Below, piece by piece: positions 44,118-54,100 of a DNA stretch of 64,000 bases. Numbering within the stretch: position 1 is the stretch's first letter; every line of letters starts with the position of its first letter. Under the pieces are notes generated by a model. It was not told the origin of the DNA, did no database searches, and saw nothing but the letters and a program-made list of their open reading frames with translations. The stretch spans positions 51,151 to 115,150 of the forward strand of contig NZ_QLLK01000014.1 in the NCBI RefSeq assembly GCF_003259505.1, written 5' to 3'. Source of the stretch: Algoriphagus yeomjeoni (GTDB lineage Bacteria; Bacteroidota; Bacteroidia; Cytophagales; Cyclobacteriaceae). The position numbers and the translations under genes are program-made.

Positions 44118-46658
44118 TCAATCCATCATATCTCCAAAGAAGATCGCGTTAAGGAAAAGTTTATTGGTGCCAAACCAAGTTCCGCGGAAATTTGGATTAT
44201 CATAGAAGTTAATCACACGTCCACGACCAACAGGGGAGATGATTACACTTGCACTTTGAGCTAGTTTTTCAAGATTGGAATCGGAAATATATCCTCCTAA
44301 AAGCGGGTTTTCGGTGTAGCGAATCGGCGTTAGGTATTTGTCTTTACTTGGTTTAATGAAAATTGTGCTGTTTCTGTACACAGGTAAAGTTTCCCGCTGA
44401 TAGCCATAGGCAATTGGATGAGTCAGGTCAAGGGCTGCCATGTAGATACTTCCTCCCACAGATTTAGCCCCTTCAAAATCCCGCTGAACTGCATAGGGTA
44501 AGCTTTCTGGTTCTGGAGTTTCTTCTGTTTCTACCAATTCTTCTTTGATAATTTCTTTATCATTCAGCCAAAGACTGGCGCTTTTCATGGAGATCACAGT
44601 GCCTCCTCTGGAGATCCAATCTTTCAAATGGTTTTGGAAGTTTTCTGAAAAAGAGTTGTAATTACCCGATGCCAGGATCAAGGTGGTATAATCAAAGAGG
44701 TTCACTCTTCCCATGTCATCAGAATTGACTTTGCTGATTGGCATACCTACCTGACTATCGAGCAAATACCAAATCTCGCCCGCTTCATAGCTGGAAACAC
44801 CATCGCCCACTACCATTATAACTTTAGGAATGGTGACGGAGCCTACCAGATTTGATCCAAGATCTATTCCTTCCAAGTTCATTCCAGAGGTCGTTGCATA
44901 GATTTTTTGCTTGTTTTTCTTCGCTAGTTTTTCAAGTACATCTTTTAATTCTGCTGTTTCAAGTTTTTGGAAGCCACTAGGAATTATTAGAGTACCTGCT
45001 GAAAACTTAGTTTCTCCATCTTGGGTCTTTGAAGTGAAAGGGCGGTTTATTACCTCCACGTGTACGCCTGCTTCCTGCAGATCAAAAAGCATCTTTGGAG
45101 CATAGTAATCCGACCAATCAATCAAGTAGGCATAAGCTTTTCCAGTGGGGAAATCATAGTCTTGGGATGGTGCTTCAGTAAGTAGGTTACCGGTTTTGAC
45201 TGTGGTGTTAGCTGCAAATGGCATTCCGTAAGCCCTAGCCATAGTCCATGCGGAAGCATCATAAAATACTGAATCAGCAAACTCTTTTACATCTTCGAAC
45301 ATCGTGCGCACCATTCTATATTGCGGCTGTGAAGTAGGAACGATCCATGATTTGCCTGATTTGAAGTCATAACCCCCTGCGCTCAGATCAGCATTGTTTT
45401 CATATACTTTGATTTTGTGATCCATGAGGAATTTCACAAAGAGGGAGTTTCTACTTGGATCGAATTGATCTCCGAATACATAGTTTTTTGCAGGATCTTT
45501 TGCTCCTTCTGAAACTGCTGTTTGGAAGAATTCTCGCAGGTAATCATGCATGTATTCCCTGTTATCCAAGCCAGCCTCCATAGTGGCTATTGAACTCCGG
45601 ACATGATTTCGTATAGTAAAAGCAAAACTGATATCTCCTCGCTGGCTAGCTTGCAAATGACCTCTGCTGCTTGCCTGCTCAAACACCAACCCTAATCCAC
45701 CTTGAATGTCAGGATAAGTCGACCCATAACCAGGATAGCTATTGTCAAATACCTCTTTGGTCCAATAGAGACTACCGATCTCGTCTAGGTATTCTGCAAA
45801 ATACTTGGCAAAGCGTACATTGATGTCATCGTAGTTTTTACGGGGAACTACCGGATTTTCACTTCCATAAGGCTTGGTTGGCTCAAAAAAGTAGGTTCCA
45901 TCTGTTCCCATTTCATGAAAGTCTGTAGTGACGTTTGGATACCAATCGTGATACCAAGCTATTTTGACTTGTGATTCAGGATGAGCTAAAGGCAACCAAT
46001 CCCGGTTCAAATCAAACCAGTAATGATTTGTTCTGCCACCCGGCCAAGCCTCATTGTGCTCTCTATCCAGCGGATCCGCAACGGGAGGGAAACCTTTGTT
46101 GCTATTTGCCCATTGGCTATGTCTATCCCTACCATCAGGATTGACTGTTGGGTCAAAATGAACTACAGCATTTTTCCTTAGGTTTTGAGCTAGCTCACTT
46201 TGCGAAGCAAGTAGCCAATAAGCAGAAAGCATCGCAGCTTCTGCCGATGAAGGTTCATTTCCATGCACACCATAGCCCAAATGCATAATTGAAGGCATGG
46301 CACTTACATCAGGTTTCGGCTGACTTGGATCTGCAAGTTGAAGTTGGGCTAGTCTAATTTCTTCCAAATTCCCTAGAAGAGTTGATGAAGCGATAGTTAG
46401 AATGATTTTAGGTCGATGCTCATGGGTATAGCCTATCGTTTTTAGCTCAGCTAAATCACTGACTTCGGCCAACTTCTCATAATACTTTACAATCAGATCA
46501 TATCTGGTATGCCATTCGCCAATCGGATAGCCTAGGAATTCTTCCGGTGAAGGAATAGAAGGGTCGAAGGATTCTCCGGGAAAGTAATAGCTGGACTGCG
46601 CAAAACTTCCAGCAGCCATGATGAATCCAAGTAATAAAATGAGTAGTGGTTTTTTCAT
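44118..46658 (-). CDS. Secreted M14 family zinc carboxypeptidase
   Basis: An 846-residue exported peptidase. I start at ATG 46658, where a clear signal peptide begins (M-K-K-P-L-L-I-L-L-L-G-F-I-M-A-A-G-S-F-A-Q); the longer frame has no such start. The M14 domain (~60-400) shows zinc ligands in G-V-H-G-N-E-P-S and the later F-H-E-M-G-T region, N-P-D-G-R-D-R and the probable catalytic Glu in L-V-F-E-Q-A-S-S-R-G-H. The C-terminal ~300 residues resemble a class I glutamine-amidotransferase-like fold without an obvious catalytic Cys. Probably degrades peptides in the periplasm or outside. Confidence 0.9.
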   Translation of the reverse strand: MKKPLLILLLGFIMAAGSFAQSSYYFPGESFDPSIPSPEEFLGYPIGEWHTRYDLIVKYYEKLAEVSDLAELKTIGYTHEHRPKIILTIASSTLLGNLEEIRLAQLQLADPSQPKPDVSAMPSIMHLGYGVHGNEPSSAEAAMLSAYWLLASQSELAQNLRKNAVVHFDPTVNPDGRDRHSQWANSNKGFPPVADPLDREHNEAWPGGRTNHYWFDLNRDWLPLAHPESQVKIAWYHDWYPNVTTDFHEMGTDGTYFFEPTKPYGSENPVVPRKNYDDINVRFAKYFAEYLDEIGSLYWTKEVFDNSYPGYGSTYPDIQGGLGLVFEQASSRGHLQASQRGDISFAFTIRNHVRSSIATMEAGLDNREYMHDYLREFFQTAVSEGAKDPAKNYVFGDQFDPSRNSLFVKFLMDHKIKVYENNADLSAGGYDFKSGKSWIVPTSQPQYRMVRTMFEDVKEFADSVFYDASAWTMARAYGMPFAANTTVKTGNLLTEAPSQDYDFPTGKAYAYLIDWSDYYAPKMLFDLQEAGVHVEVINRPFTSKTQDGETKFSAGTLIIPSGFQKLETAELKDVLEKLAKKNKQKIYATTSGMNLEGIDLGSNLVGSVTIPKVIMVVGDGVSSYEAGEIWYLLDSQVGMPISKVNSDDMGRVNLFDYTTLILASGNYNSFSENFQNHLKDWISRGGTVISMKSASLWLNDKEIIKEELVETEETPEPESLPYAVQRDFEGAKSVGGSIYMAALDLTHPIAYGYQRETLPVYRNSTIFIKPSKDKYLTPIRYTENPLLGGYISDSNLEKLAQSASVIISPVGRGRVINFYDNPNFRGTWFGTNKLFLNAIFFGDMMD

Positions 46659-46786
46659 AACTATTAGGTTTCTTGAAATTACAAAAGAGCAGGAGTAGAA
46701 CAATTTAAAATCCATCAATGGTTTTTGGTTTGGCTTGATTTGGTTTAATTTAAACACTCTAATAATAAATCCTAAATGTCTATTGT

Positions 46787-47551
46787 ATGAAAAAGACAAT
46801 TCTATCTCTAGCTATAACTGCTAGTGCTTTGACACTGAGTCCATTGGTGCAAGCCCAGGAGAAAACCCCTCCAGCTATGAAACCCGAGGCAACGGAATTT
46901 TACACTCCAGTTCCTCCGAAAGTAACCCCAGGTGCCAACAATACTGCACCACCTTCAGATGCTATCGTACTTTTTGACGGTACTAGTCTTAATGGGTTCG
47001 TAAGTGCGAGAGATGGCTCGCCAGCGGGATGGACCATTGAAAATGGTGAATTGGTAGTAACCAGAGGGAAAGGCGATATACAATCCAAATTGCCTTTTGG
47101 CGATGCTCAATATCACGTAGAATGGTCTGCGCCTACAGAGATTGTGGGTGAAGGTCAAGGAAGAGGAAACTCAGGCTTTTTCTTGATGGGTATCTATGAA
47201 GTTCAGGTTTTGGACAGCTACGAAAGCAAAACCTATACAAATGGACAAGCTGGAAGTATCTATAAGCAATTTGCTCCTTTAGCCATGGCATTAAGACCTC
47301 CTGGTGAGTGGAACTACTACGATATCATTTTCAAAGCACCTCGTTTCAACAAGGATGGAATTGTGACTTCTCCAGCGACTGTTACTGTGATTATGAATGG
47401 TGTGGTAGTTCAAAATCATGTGACGCTGAAAGGTCCAACTGAGTATATCGGTATTCCAAATTATAAGGCACATCCTGAGAAGTTACCAATCAAACTTCAG
47501 GATCACGGAAACCCAGTTAGATTTAGAAATATTTGGGTTAGAGAGCTTTAA
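46787..47551 (+). CDS. DUF1080 protein (3-keto-disaccharide hydrolase type), secreted
   Basis: A 254-residue exported protein: signal peptide to about residue 24 (L-V-Q-A-Q-E), then a jelly-roll DUF1080 domain with the usual A-I-V-L-F-D-G-T-S-L-N-G-F, G-N-S-G-F-F-L-M-G-x-Y-E-V-Q-V-L-D-S and W-N-Y-Y-D-I-x-F-K-A-P. Some DUF1080 proteins hydrolyse or eliminate glycosides that were first oxidised at C3. The next gene encodes a Gfo/Idh/MocA oxidoreductase with a Tat-like signal, which fits such a two-step route. A terminator lies between them. Confidence 0.88.
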   Translation: MKKTILSLAITASALTLSPLVQAQEKTPPAMKPEATEFYTPVPPKVTPGANNTAPPSDAIVLFDGTSLNGFVSARDGSPAGWTIENGELVVTRGKGDIQSKLPFGDAQYHVEWSAPTEIVGEGQGRGNSGFFLMGIYEVQVLDSYESKTYTNGQAGSIYKQFAPLAMALRPPGEWNYYDIIFKAPRFNKDGIVTSPATVTVIMNGVVVQNHVTLKGPTEYIGIPNYKAHPEKLPIKLQDHGNPVRFRNIWVREL

Positions 47552-47565
47552 TCCATTCCATTTTG

Positions 47566-47599
47566 AAGAGCAGGTAAGTTGATTATCTGCTCTTTTTTT
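47566..47599 (+). terminator. Terminator after the DUF1080 gene
   Basis: AGAGCAG, 13-nt loop, CTGCTCT followed by TTTTTTTG. Seven-bp stem. Confidence 0.75.
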
Positions 47600-47625
47600 G
47601 TCTTTACTCAATAACCCAAAATATT

Positions 47626-48966
47626 ATGTCATCAAGAAGAAAATTTATCCAGAACACCATGTTACTGGGAGCAGGTTTGGGCATGCCTCAGATTCTAACT
47701 GCATCCGATTTTGGTCGCTTTACCAGAAAAATAAAGCCGTCCGATCAACTTAATTATGGCCTGATTGGCTGCAAGGGCATGGGCTGGTCCAATATGAATG
47801 CTCATCTCAAAATGCCGCAGGTGAATTGCGTTGCCTTGGCAGATGTGGATCAAAGCGTGCTAGATCAGAGGACAGAAGATGTGTTTAAGCTTCGGGGCAC
47901 ACGCCCAAAGCAATACAAAGATTATAGAAAGCTTTTAGAGGATCCGGATATTGATATTGTGATTGTTGGTACGCCAGATCACTGGCATTGCCTGATCATG
48001 TGTGACGCTGTATCTGCAGGGAAAAATGTCTATGTGGAAAAGCCAATTGCAAATACTATTGAAGAATGCCAGCTCATGGTAAAAGCCCAGGAGCGCTACG
48101 GCAAAGTGGTGCAAGTAGGGCAGTGGCAGCGATCGGGAACTCAATATGCTGAGGCGATTGATTATGTCAAATCCGGAAAACTAGGACAAATACGATTAGT
48201 GAAATGCTGGGCATATCAAGGCTGGATGAATCCGGTTCCGGTATTGCCAAATGGCCCAGCACCAGCAGGAGTAGATTATAAGATGTGGCTTGGCCCTGCT
48301 CCAGAGCGACCTTTCAACCCAAATCGTTTCCACTTCAATTTCCGCTGGTTTTGGGATTATGCAGGAGGATTGATGACTGACTGGGGAGTACATGAGATAG
48401 ATATTGCATTGTATGCGATGGGTGTTTCTGCGCCCAAATCAGTAATGGCATCTGGAGGTAAATTCGCCTATCCAAATGATGCCTCTGAAACGCCTGATAC
48501 TCTGCAAACTGTCTATGAATACGATGGCTTTAACATGCTCTGGGAGCATGCTACAGGGATTGATGGTGGAAATTATGGAACGACAGAAGGCATAGCTTTT
48601 ATAGGAAATAATGCCACGCTAGTAGTAAATAGAGGAGGGTGGAAGGTGATTCCAGAAACTGAAACAGTAGATGGAAACAGGGTTCCAAAAGTAGAAGAAG
48701 TTCCACATACTAGAGGTGTTGGAATTGCTTTGGATTTACATGCTGTGAATTTCGTGGAGGCTGTTACTGCAAATGATCCAAGTCTTCTCAATTGTGCGAT
48801 TCAGACTGGTAGTGTAGCAGCTATCAATGCCCAAATGGGAAATATTGCCTACAAGACTGGGGAGAAAGTATATTGGGATGCGACAAAAAATCAATTTACC
48901 TCATCCGCAGCCAATGACTTGATGAAGGCCCATTATCATAATGGCTGGGAATTGCCGAAGGTATAA
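47626..48966 (+). CDS. Gfo/Idh/MocA family oxidoreductase with Tat-type signal
   Basis: A 446-residue oxidoreductase. The N-terminus S-S-R-R-K-F-I-Q-N followed by a hydrophobic, Gly/Leu-rich segment is a Tat-type export signal, meaning a folded, cofactor-loaded enzyme is exported. The Rossmann domain (~45-165) has G-L-I-G-C-K-G-M-G, T-P-D-H-W-H and the family motif E-K-P-I near residue 143; the C-terminal sugar-binding part includes W-D-Y-A-G-G-L-M-T-D-W-G-V-H-E-I-D. Likely oxidises a sugar or glycoside with a nicotinamide cofactor, working with the DUF1080 protein upstream (inferred). Confidence 0.9.
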   Translation: MSSRRKFIQNTMLLGAGLGMPQILTASDFGRFTRKIKPSDQLNYGLIGCKGMGWSNMNAHLKMPQVNCVALADVDQSVLDQRTEDVFKLRGTRPKQYKDYRKLLEDPDIDIVIVGTPDHWHCLIMCDAVSAGKNVYVEKPIANTIEECQLMVKAQERYGKVVQVGQWQRSGTQYAEAIDYVKSGKLGQIRLVKCWAYQGWMNPVPVLPNGPAPAGVDYKMWLGPAPERPFNPNRFHFNFRWFWDYAGGLMTDWGVHEIDIALYAMGVSAPKSVMASGGKFAYPNDASETPDTLQTVYEYDGFNMLWEHATGIDGGNYGTTEGIAFIGNNATLVVNRGGWKVIPETETVDGNRVPKVEEVPHTRGVGIALDLHAVNFVEAVTANDPSLLNCAIQTGSVAAINAQMGNIAYKTGEKVYWDATKNQFTSSAANDLMKAHYHNGWELPKV

Positions 48967-48970
48967 AGTT

Positions 48971-48994
48971 GAAATACGAATGGCGAAATACGAA
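48971..48994. repeat. Degenerate heptamer repeat
   Basis: GAAATAC, GAATGGC, GAAATAC, GAA: a 7-bp period directly after the oxidoreductase gene. Same type as the arrays at 31587, 40656 and, less regular, 25995. Confidence 0.5.
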
Positions 48995-49026
48995 CCCTTC
49001 GAAGAAATTCGGAGGGTTATTTCACC

Positions 49027-49056
49027 AAAAAAGCCATGGAAATTCCATGGCTTTTA
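49027..49056. terminator. Bidirectional terminator
   Basis: AAAAAAGCCATGGAA, one-base centre, TTCCATGGCTTTTATA. Separates the convergent oxidoreductase gene (plus) and the small secreted protein gene (minus). Confidence 0.85.
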
Positions 49057-49075
49057 TATTTATATGTAATTCTTT

Positions 49076-49480
49076 CTAAAATGCCAGTGCAGCCAGTCCA
49101 AGTTTACTTTTCAGTGGGTTGATAGATTTCAGAATTTGTCCTGAATACTTTTTGAATAAATCGTTTCCTAATAAACTGGTCAGGAATTTTGTGCGGTTGT
49201 TCTTCAAGCCGAGAAAGCCCGCTTTCTTATCCTCATCAGACTTGCCGCTACTACTGATATCCATCAGCTGATCAACAAAGCTGGAATTGTTTTTAGTCAG
49301 CTTATCTTTTTGATCTGAATTAAGGTCAAGACCATCTGTGGAATTCAGTATTCCCAGTAATTGGGTGGAGAGGTCTATTTCAGGAAGATTCATTTTTGGC
49401 TTTACTATTTGAGCATTTACATTCGCACAAAGCACGAATAGAAGCGATAGGCCTAGAATAATCTTTAATTTGTTCATCAT
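49076..49480 (-). CDS. Small secreted protein of unknown function
   Basis: A 134-residue protein with a signal peptide (ending A-N-V-N-A-Q near residue 24) and a helical, Lys/Leu/Ser-rich mature part without cysteines: L-L-G-I-L-N-S-T-D-G-L, L-N-S-D-Q-K-D-K-L, N-R-T-K-F-L-T-S-L-L-G. The repeated pattern of short amphipathic helices suggests a small all-alpha periplasmic protein. I do not recognise a family. It lies 37 bp after the DUF937-like gene on the same strand and is probably cotranscribed with it. Confidence 0.7.
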   Translation of the reverse strand: MMNKLKIILGLSLLFVLCANVNAQIVKPKMNLPEIDLSTQLLGILNSTDGLDLNSDQKDKLTKNNSSFVDQLMDISSSGKSDEDKKAGFLGLKNNRTKFLTSLLGNDLFKKYSGQILKSINPLKSKLGLAALAF

Positions 49481-49517
49481 TGCGGTTCTATGATGGTATT
49501 TAATAATTGGACCAATT

Positions 49518-50024
49518 TTATTTGAATAGCCCCTTACCCAAGTCCATTAGTCCTCCCAAGTCCATTCCGCCGCTTCCGCCTTTTCCTCCACCCATAAGGG
49601 AACCAAGTAGGTCACCTGCATCAACTTTCCCCTTGCCTCCTTGAAGTGAAGAAACAATAGAGGACATGATGTCCCCATTATCTTGAGGAGCATCATTCAC
49701 TCGTTTATTGAAGAAATTCATAATCATCGGCAACGCTGCAGCAGCTATACTCATAGCTTGTTCCTTAGAAATCCCCAGTTTGTCCATCAAATTTGCAGAA
49801 ACATCTCCTTGAAGGTTATTGATCACCGAAGCTCCGGGAGAGGTTTCACTACCTGAAAACATCTCCTTAATAGCGCCCAGATCTCCTGAGGCAACCTGCT
49901 TTTGTACACTGGATGCGATCGACTCTTTAAGCACAGAGGCGGAATTTCCAGGTTGTTTTTGATCCATTCCAGCAAGCATTTCCTGAAGTGGACCCTCAGC
50001 CATATTTAACAATTGTTCTAACAT
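49518..50024 (-). CDS. DUF937-like protein
   Basis: A 168-residue, mostly helical cytosolic protein with features of the DUF937/YidB-type group: helical N-terminus, D-K-L-G-I-S-K-E-Q-A-M-S-I-A-A-A-A-L-P-M-I-M near residue 85, then a Gly/Met-rich low-complexity end (D-L-L-G-S-L-M-G-G-G-K-G-G-S-G-G-M-D-L-G-G). No function is established. A perfect 14-bp palindrome AATTTCTAGAAATT (50048-50061) lies 23 bp before its start and may be an operator. Confidence 0.7.
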   Translation of the reverse strand: MLEQLLNMAEGPLQEMLAGMDQKQPGNSASVLKESIASSVQKQVASGDLGAIKEMFSGSETSPGASVINNLQGDVSANLMDKLGISKEQAMSIAAAALPMIMNFFNKRVNDAPQDNGDIMSSIVSSLQGGKGKVDAGDLLGSLMGGGKGGSGGMDLGGLMDLGKGLFK

Positions 50025-50161
50025 GATTTTAAAAGTTTATTTCATGTAATTTCTAGAAATTGGAAAAGTAATCCAATTAAAAATTCAGAAAACACAAAGT
50101 GCTGTTTCCTTTTCTTGAGTTTTATTTAAAGAATATCAATCGCTTACCTATCAAAATAAGT

Positions 50162-50833
50162 TTAGTTTTTACTTCCGAAGCATTGTACTCCCATCAAATA
50201 AGGCACATTAAAAAACTCTCTGTTGTTGTAAACTTGGGAGCCGCAACCTAACTGATCGAAGCGGGGATTGAGTATGCTTTTCCTGTGGGAAGGTGAATTC
50301 ATCCAAAGCTGCACGACTTCCCGTGCATAGCTTAAATAGGTATGGGGTAGTATAACTTCACGTCTATTATTTGCATAGGTGTACATTCCACCACTTCGAG
50401 GAATATTGATTTGCCTACCAGTTTGATATTGCAGACCAATACTTGAACTGATGTTTTCACCAATAAGCATGCGCTTCAAGCCTTCTCTTGAAAATCGTTC
50501 TCCAATTGTTTTCTTGCCTGAAACCCGACTGACATGGCTATAGAAGTTATAACTCACCATATCATTGGCGTGCTCGGAGGCTACTTTTTCTATCACTTCA
50601 GAATGCTCAAAAGGTTTCAAACCGTACTTTATTCGCTCTTCATTAGTCACAAAAAACATAGCTGCCTGTAAGAGTCCACGGTCAAGCTTTTTATAATTGA
50701 TCGTTTGATTTACAGCCGCTAGTCGAAAAAACTGCTCAGGCGTAAAGCGTTTGTAATCAGTAGGAATCCATGTTTGCGCATGCAGGGAATGCGAAATAAG
50801 AAGAAGTAAAATCGAGAGAAATCGTAGCTTCAA
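50162..50833 (-). CDS. CAP domain (SCP/PR1-like) secreted protein
   Basis: A 223-residue exported protein: signal peptide to about residue 20 (S-L-H-A-Q-T), then a CAP domain (~65-215) with T-N-E-E-R-I-K-Y-G-L-K-P-F, A-S-E-H-A-N-D-M, F-Y-S-H-V-S and the late W-M-N-S-P-S-H-R-K-S-I-L-N-P-R-F. The His and Glu residues of the CAP cavity are present. Bacterial CAP proteins are extracellular or periplasmic, activity mostly unknown. It is divergent from the tricorn-type protease gene, sharing a 343-bp control region. Confidence 0.88.
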   Translation of the reverse strand: MKLRFLSILLLLISHSLHAQTWIPTDYKRFTPEQFFRLAAVNQTINYKKLDRGLLQAAMFFVTNEERIKYGLKPFEHSEVIEKVASEHANDMVSYNFYSHVSRVSGKKTIGERFSREGLKRMLIGENISSSIGLQYQTGRQINIPRSGGMYTYANNRREVILPHTYLSYAREVVQLWMNSPSHRKSILNPRFDQLGCGSQVYNNREFFNVPYLMGVQCFGSKN

Positions 50834-51176
50834 TTTGCCTGTTTTTTTGAAAATGTTTTGTAAATAAATCTTATCTCAAGACGAAAAATTCAGGCTAATA
50901 TTTTATCAGAGGGATTGATTTGTTTGAATTCGAACAAAAAATCTGTACGATTATAAGACAGCCATATTTCAAGGTTTTTTCTTAGTATACTTTAAATCAA
51001 TCACTTAAATTGACAATAGAAGTGATGGTACTATTTTTTCTGTATAGTACATTCTTTTCAATCAATACTTGCCATGTATTCAACCTTCGTTCCAACAACG
51101 AGAGTGCTTTATCTGGGCTTTAGGAGTTTTACAGCCATTTTAACCACATGATTTAAATCCAACTAGACACATACTT
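50834..51176. other. Divergent control region between CAP and tricorn genes
   Basis: 343 bp, AT-rich. The only strong feature is a near-perfect 20-bp palindrome TTTGTTTGAATTCGAACAAA at 50919-50938 (nine of ten pairs), a candidate operator. I see no convincing promoter box pair and no ORF. Confidence 0.5.
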
Positions 51177-54100
51177 ATGAGAAAATTCATCTTAGGCTTG
51201 TCAATTTTGACAGTCCCTTTTTTGAGTCAGGCGCAAACTGACGCCCGGCTGATGCAATTACCCGATGTCTCTGAGACCCAAATCACTTTCACCTACGGTG
51301 ATGATATTTGGGTTGTTCCTAAGCAGGGAGGAGTAGCACAAAAACTCACTTCTCCAGCTGGTCCAGAGATGTATCCTAGATTTTCCCCGGATGGTAAGCA
51401 GATCGCATTTTCTGCAAATTACAATGGAAACTATGACGTTTATGTAATGCCAACATCCGGAGGCATACCCGAAAGACTGACCTACCACGGAATGCCAGAT
51501 ATGGTTCAAGGCTGGACTCCCGATGGTAAATCAGTGCTTTTTACCTCAGGTAGAGAAAGTGGCAAGGAGCGCTTTTCTCAGTTTTATACCGTTGCTGCTG
51601 CGGGTGGACTACCTACTAAACTGCCTGTTCCATATGGTGAGTTTGCCTCCTACTCTCCTGACGGAAAAAGGGTTGCCTACACTGATAAAAGCCGTGTCAA
51701 TAGAAACTGGAAAAGGTACAGAGGTGGTACTGCACCGGATATTATGCTTTTCGACCTAGCTGGCTACAAAACAGAGAACATAACCAACAATCCTGCAAAT
51801 GATGAACTGCCTATGTGGATGGGAGATGCAGTATTTTATATGTCTGATAATGGTCCAGAGAAAAGAAATAACCTTTGGAAATATGATCTGAAAACAAAGC
51901 AGAATACTCAGCTGACGGAGTTTAAGGACTTTGATATCACTTTCCCATCCAATAGCGATACCGAGATTGTATTCGAAGCTGGGGGAAGCTTGTATTTATA
52001 TGATATTGCCTCGGGGCAGTCTAAACGTGTTGAAATCCAGATTATTTCGGATCAAAAGGCGATGATTCCAAAAATCGTGAATGTTGGGTCTGACTTGATG
52101 GCTGCTAGTCTTTCTCCTGACGGAAATCGCGTTATAGCTAACGCCCGCGGTGAGATTTTCAATTTGCCTGCAAAAGAAGGTTTCGTTACTAATCTTACTA
52201 ATACTTCCGGAGTAGCGGAGAGATACCCAGAAATTGCTCCGGATGGTAAAAAAATAGCGTACTGGTCAGACGCTACTGGTGAGTATCAACTGACCATCAA
52301 GACACTGGCTGCAGACTCACAGACTAAAACACTGACCAAATTTACAGATGGCTTTGGGTATAATCTCTTTTGGTCACCCGATAGTAAAAAGATAGTGAGT
52401 GTCAACCAAGCTATGGAAGTGATGCTAATCGATGCCACTTCAGGGGCGGTTTCTATCATCGACCAAGGTAAATACATGTTTGAGGGAAACCTCCAAGGCT
52501 TTGGAGTAAGTTGGTCCCCAGACAGCAGATATATAGCCTATGGTTTATCCAAAATCAATCGTGCGACTTCTGCCATTTATGTTTATGATACGAAGAACTC
52601 AAAGCTTTCTCAAGCTACCTCAGGTTTCTATTCAGATCAAAGTCCAACATTTAGCGAGGATGGTAAATATCTCTTTTTTACAACCAATAGAAATTTTGAT
52701 CCTCAGTACTCTGATATTGACAATACTTTCATCTATGCAAACACTTCTGGTGTCGCGGTAGGTACTTTAAATCAATCCATTGCTTCCCTGAATTCGCTTA
52801 AAAATGATGAGATCAAAGTGGATGAAGAGAAGTCTGAGAAGGATGATGATAAAGAGGATGAAAAAGAAGAAGAATCGACGGAGGTAGATTTTGAGATTTC
52901 GAACTTTGAAAAGCGCATAGAGATGCTTGATATTTCAACTGGGAATATAGGTTCATTGGCAGCTCTAAAAGGAAAACTTTTATACGTACGCTCACCAAAT
53001 ACAGGGGCTGGCGATGATTCCCAGAGTAGTTTACAGTTGTATGATTTTGAAGAAAAGGAATCAAAAACAGTGATCGATGGAGTAGGAGGGTTTACACTTT
53101 CTGCTAATCGGAAGAAAGTGATGGTTTTTGCCATGGGTAAAATCGCCGTAATTGATCCGGCGCCGGGGCAGAAAATAGAAGAAACAGTTCCACTTAACGA
53201 AATGCAAATGACTGTTGTGCCTGCTGAAGAATGGAAGCAGATTTTCAACGATGTATGGAGATTTGAGCGTGATTATTTTTACGACCCAACTATGCATGGC
53301 GTCGATTGGAATCAGATGCGCAAGCGCTACGGTGATTTAGTTGCCCAAGCTGGCTCTAGGCGGGATGTCAATATAATCATAGGTGATTTGATCGCTGAAC
53401 TGAATGCTTCACATACCTATAATAATGGAGGAGATCTGGAATCTGGACCATCCATGTCTGTAGGATATTTAGGAGCTAATTTCAAACTTGAGAATGGAGC
53501 CTATAAAATTGAAAAAATAATCCAAGGCGCTCCTTGGGATGTAGAAGTGAGATCTCCGCTCCTGAAGCCTGGCTTGGAAGTCAAAGAAGGAGACTATTTA
53601 CTCGCGATCAATGGCCAGCCAATCGATCCAACTAAATCGATTTATGCCGCACTTCAGGGATTAGCTGGTAAGACAGTACAGCTTACTGTCAATAGCTCAG
53701 CTTCAATGTCCGGTGCAAAGACGATTTTGGTGGAGCCTCTGGAATCTGAAGCTAGACTGAGAAATCTGGCATGGATCAATAACTTCCGACTGAGAGTAGA
53801 AGAGGCCACAGACGGAAGAATAGGGTACATCTTTGTGCCAAGCACTGGAGTTGATGGACAAAATGAACTCTTCCGCCAGTTCTATGGACAGCTGGAAAAA
53901 GAAGGAATGATCATAGATGAGCGCTTTAATAACGGCGGACAGATCCCAGATCGCTTCGTGGAGTTGCTGGATCGTGAGCCATTGGCATTCTGGGCAGTTC
54001 GGGACGGACAAGATTGGGCTTGGCCTCCATCTGGTAACTTTGGACCCAAAGTTATGTTGATCAATGGTTTTGCAGGCTCCGGCGGAGATGCTTTCCCTGA

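Noticed and set aside
52772..53248. 158-codon minus-strand ORF rich in Ser
   Set aside because: Complement of the acidic Glu/Asp/Lys insert of the tricorn-type protease.
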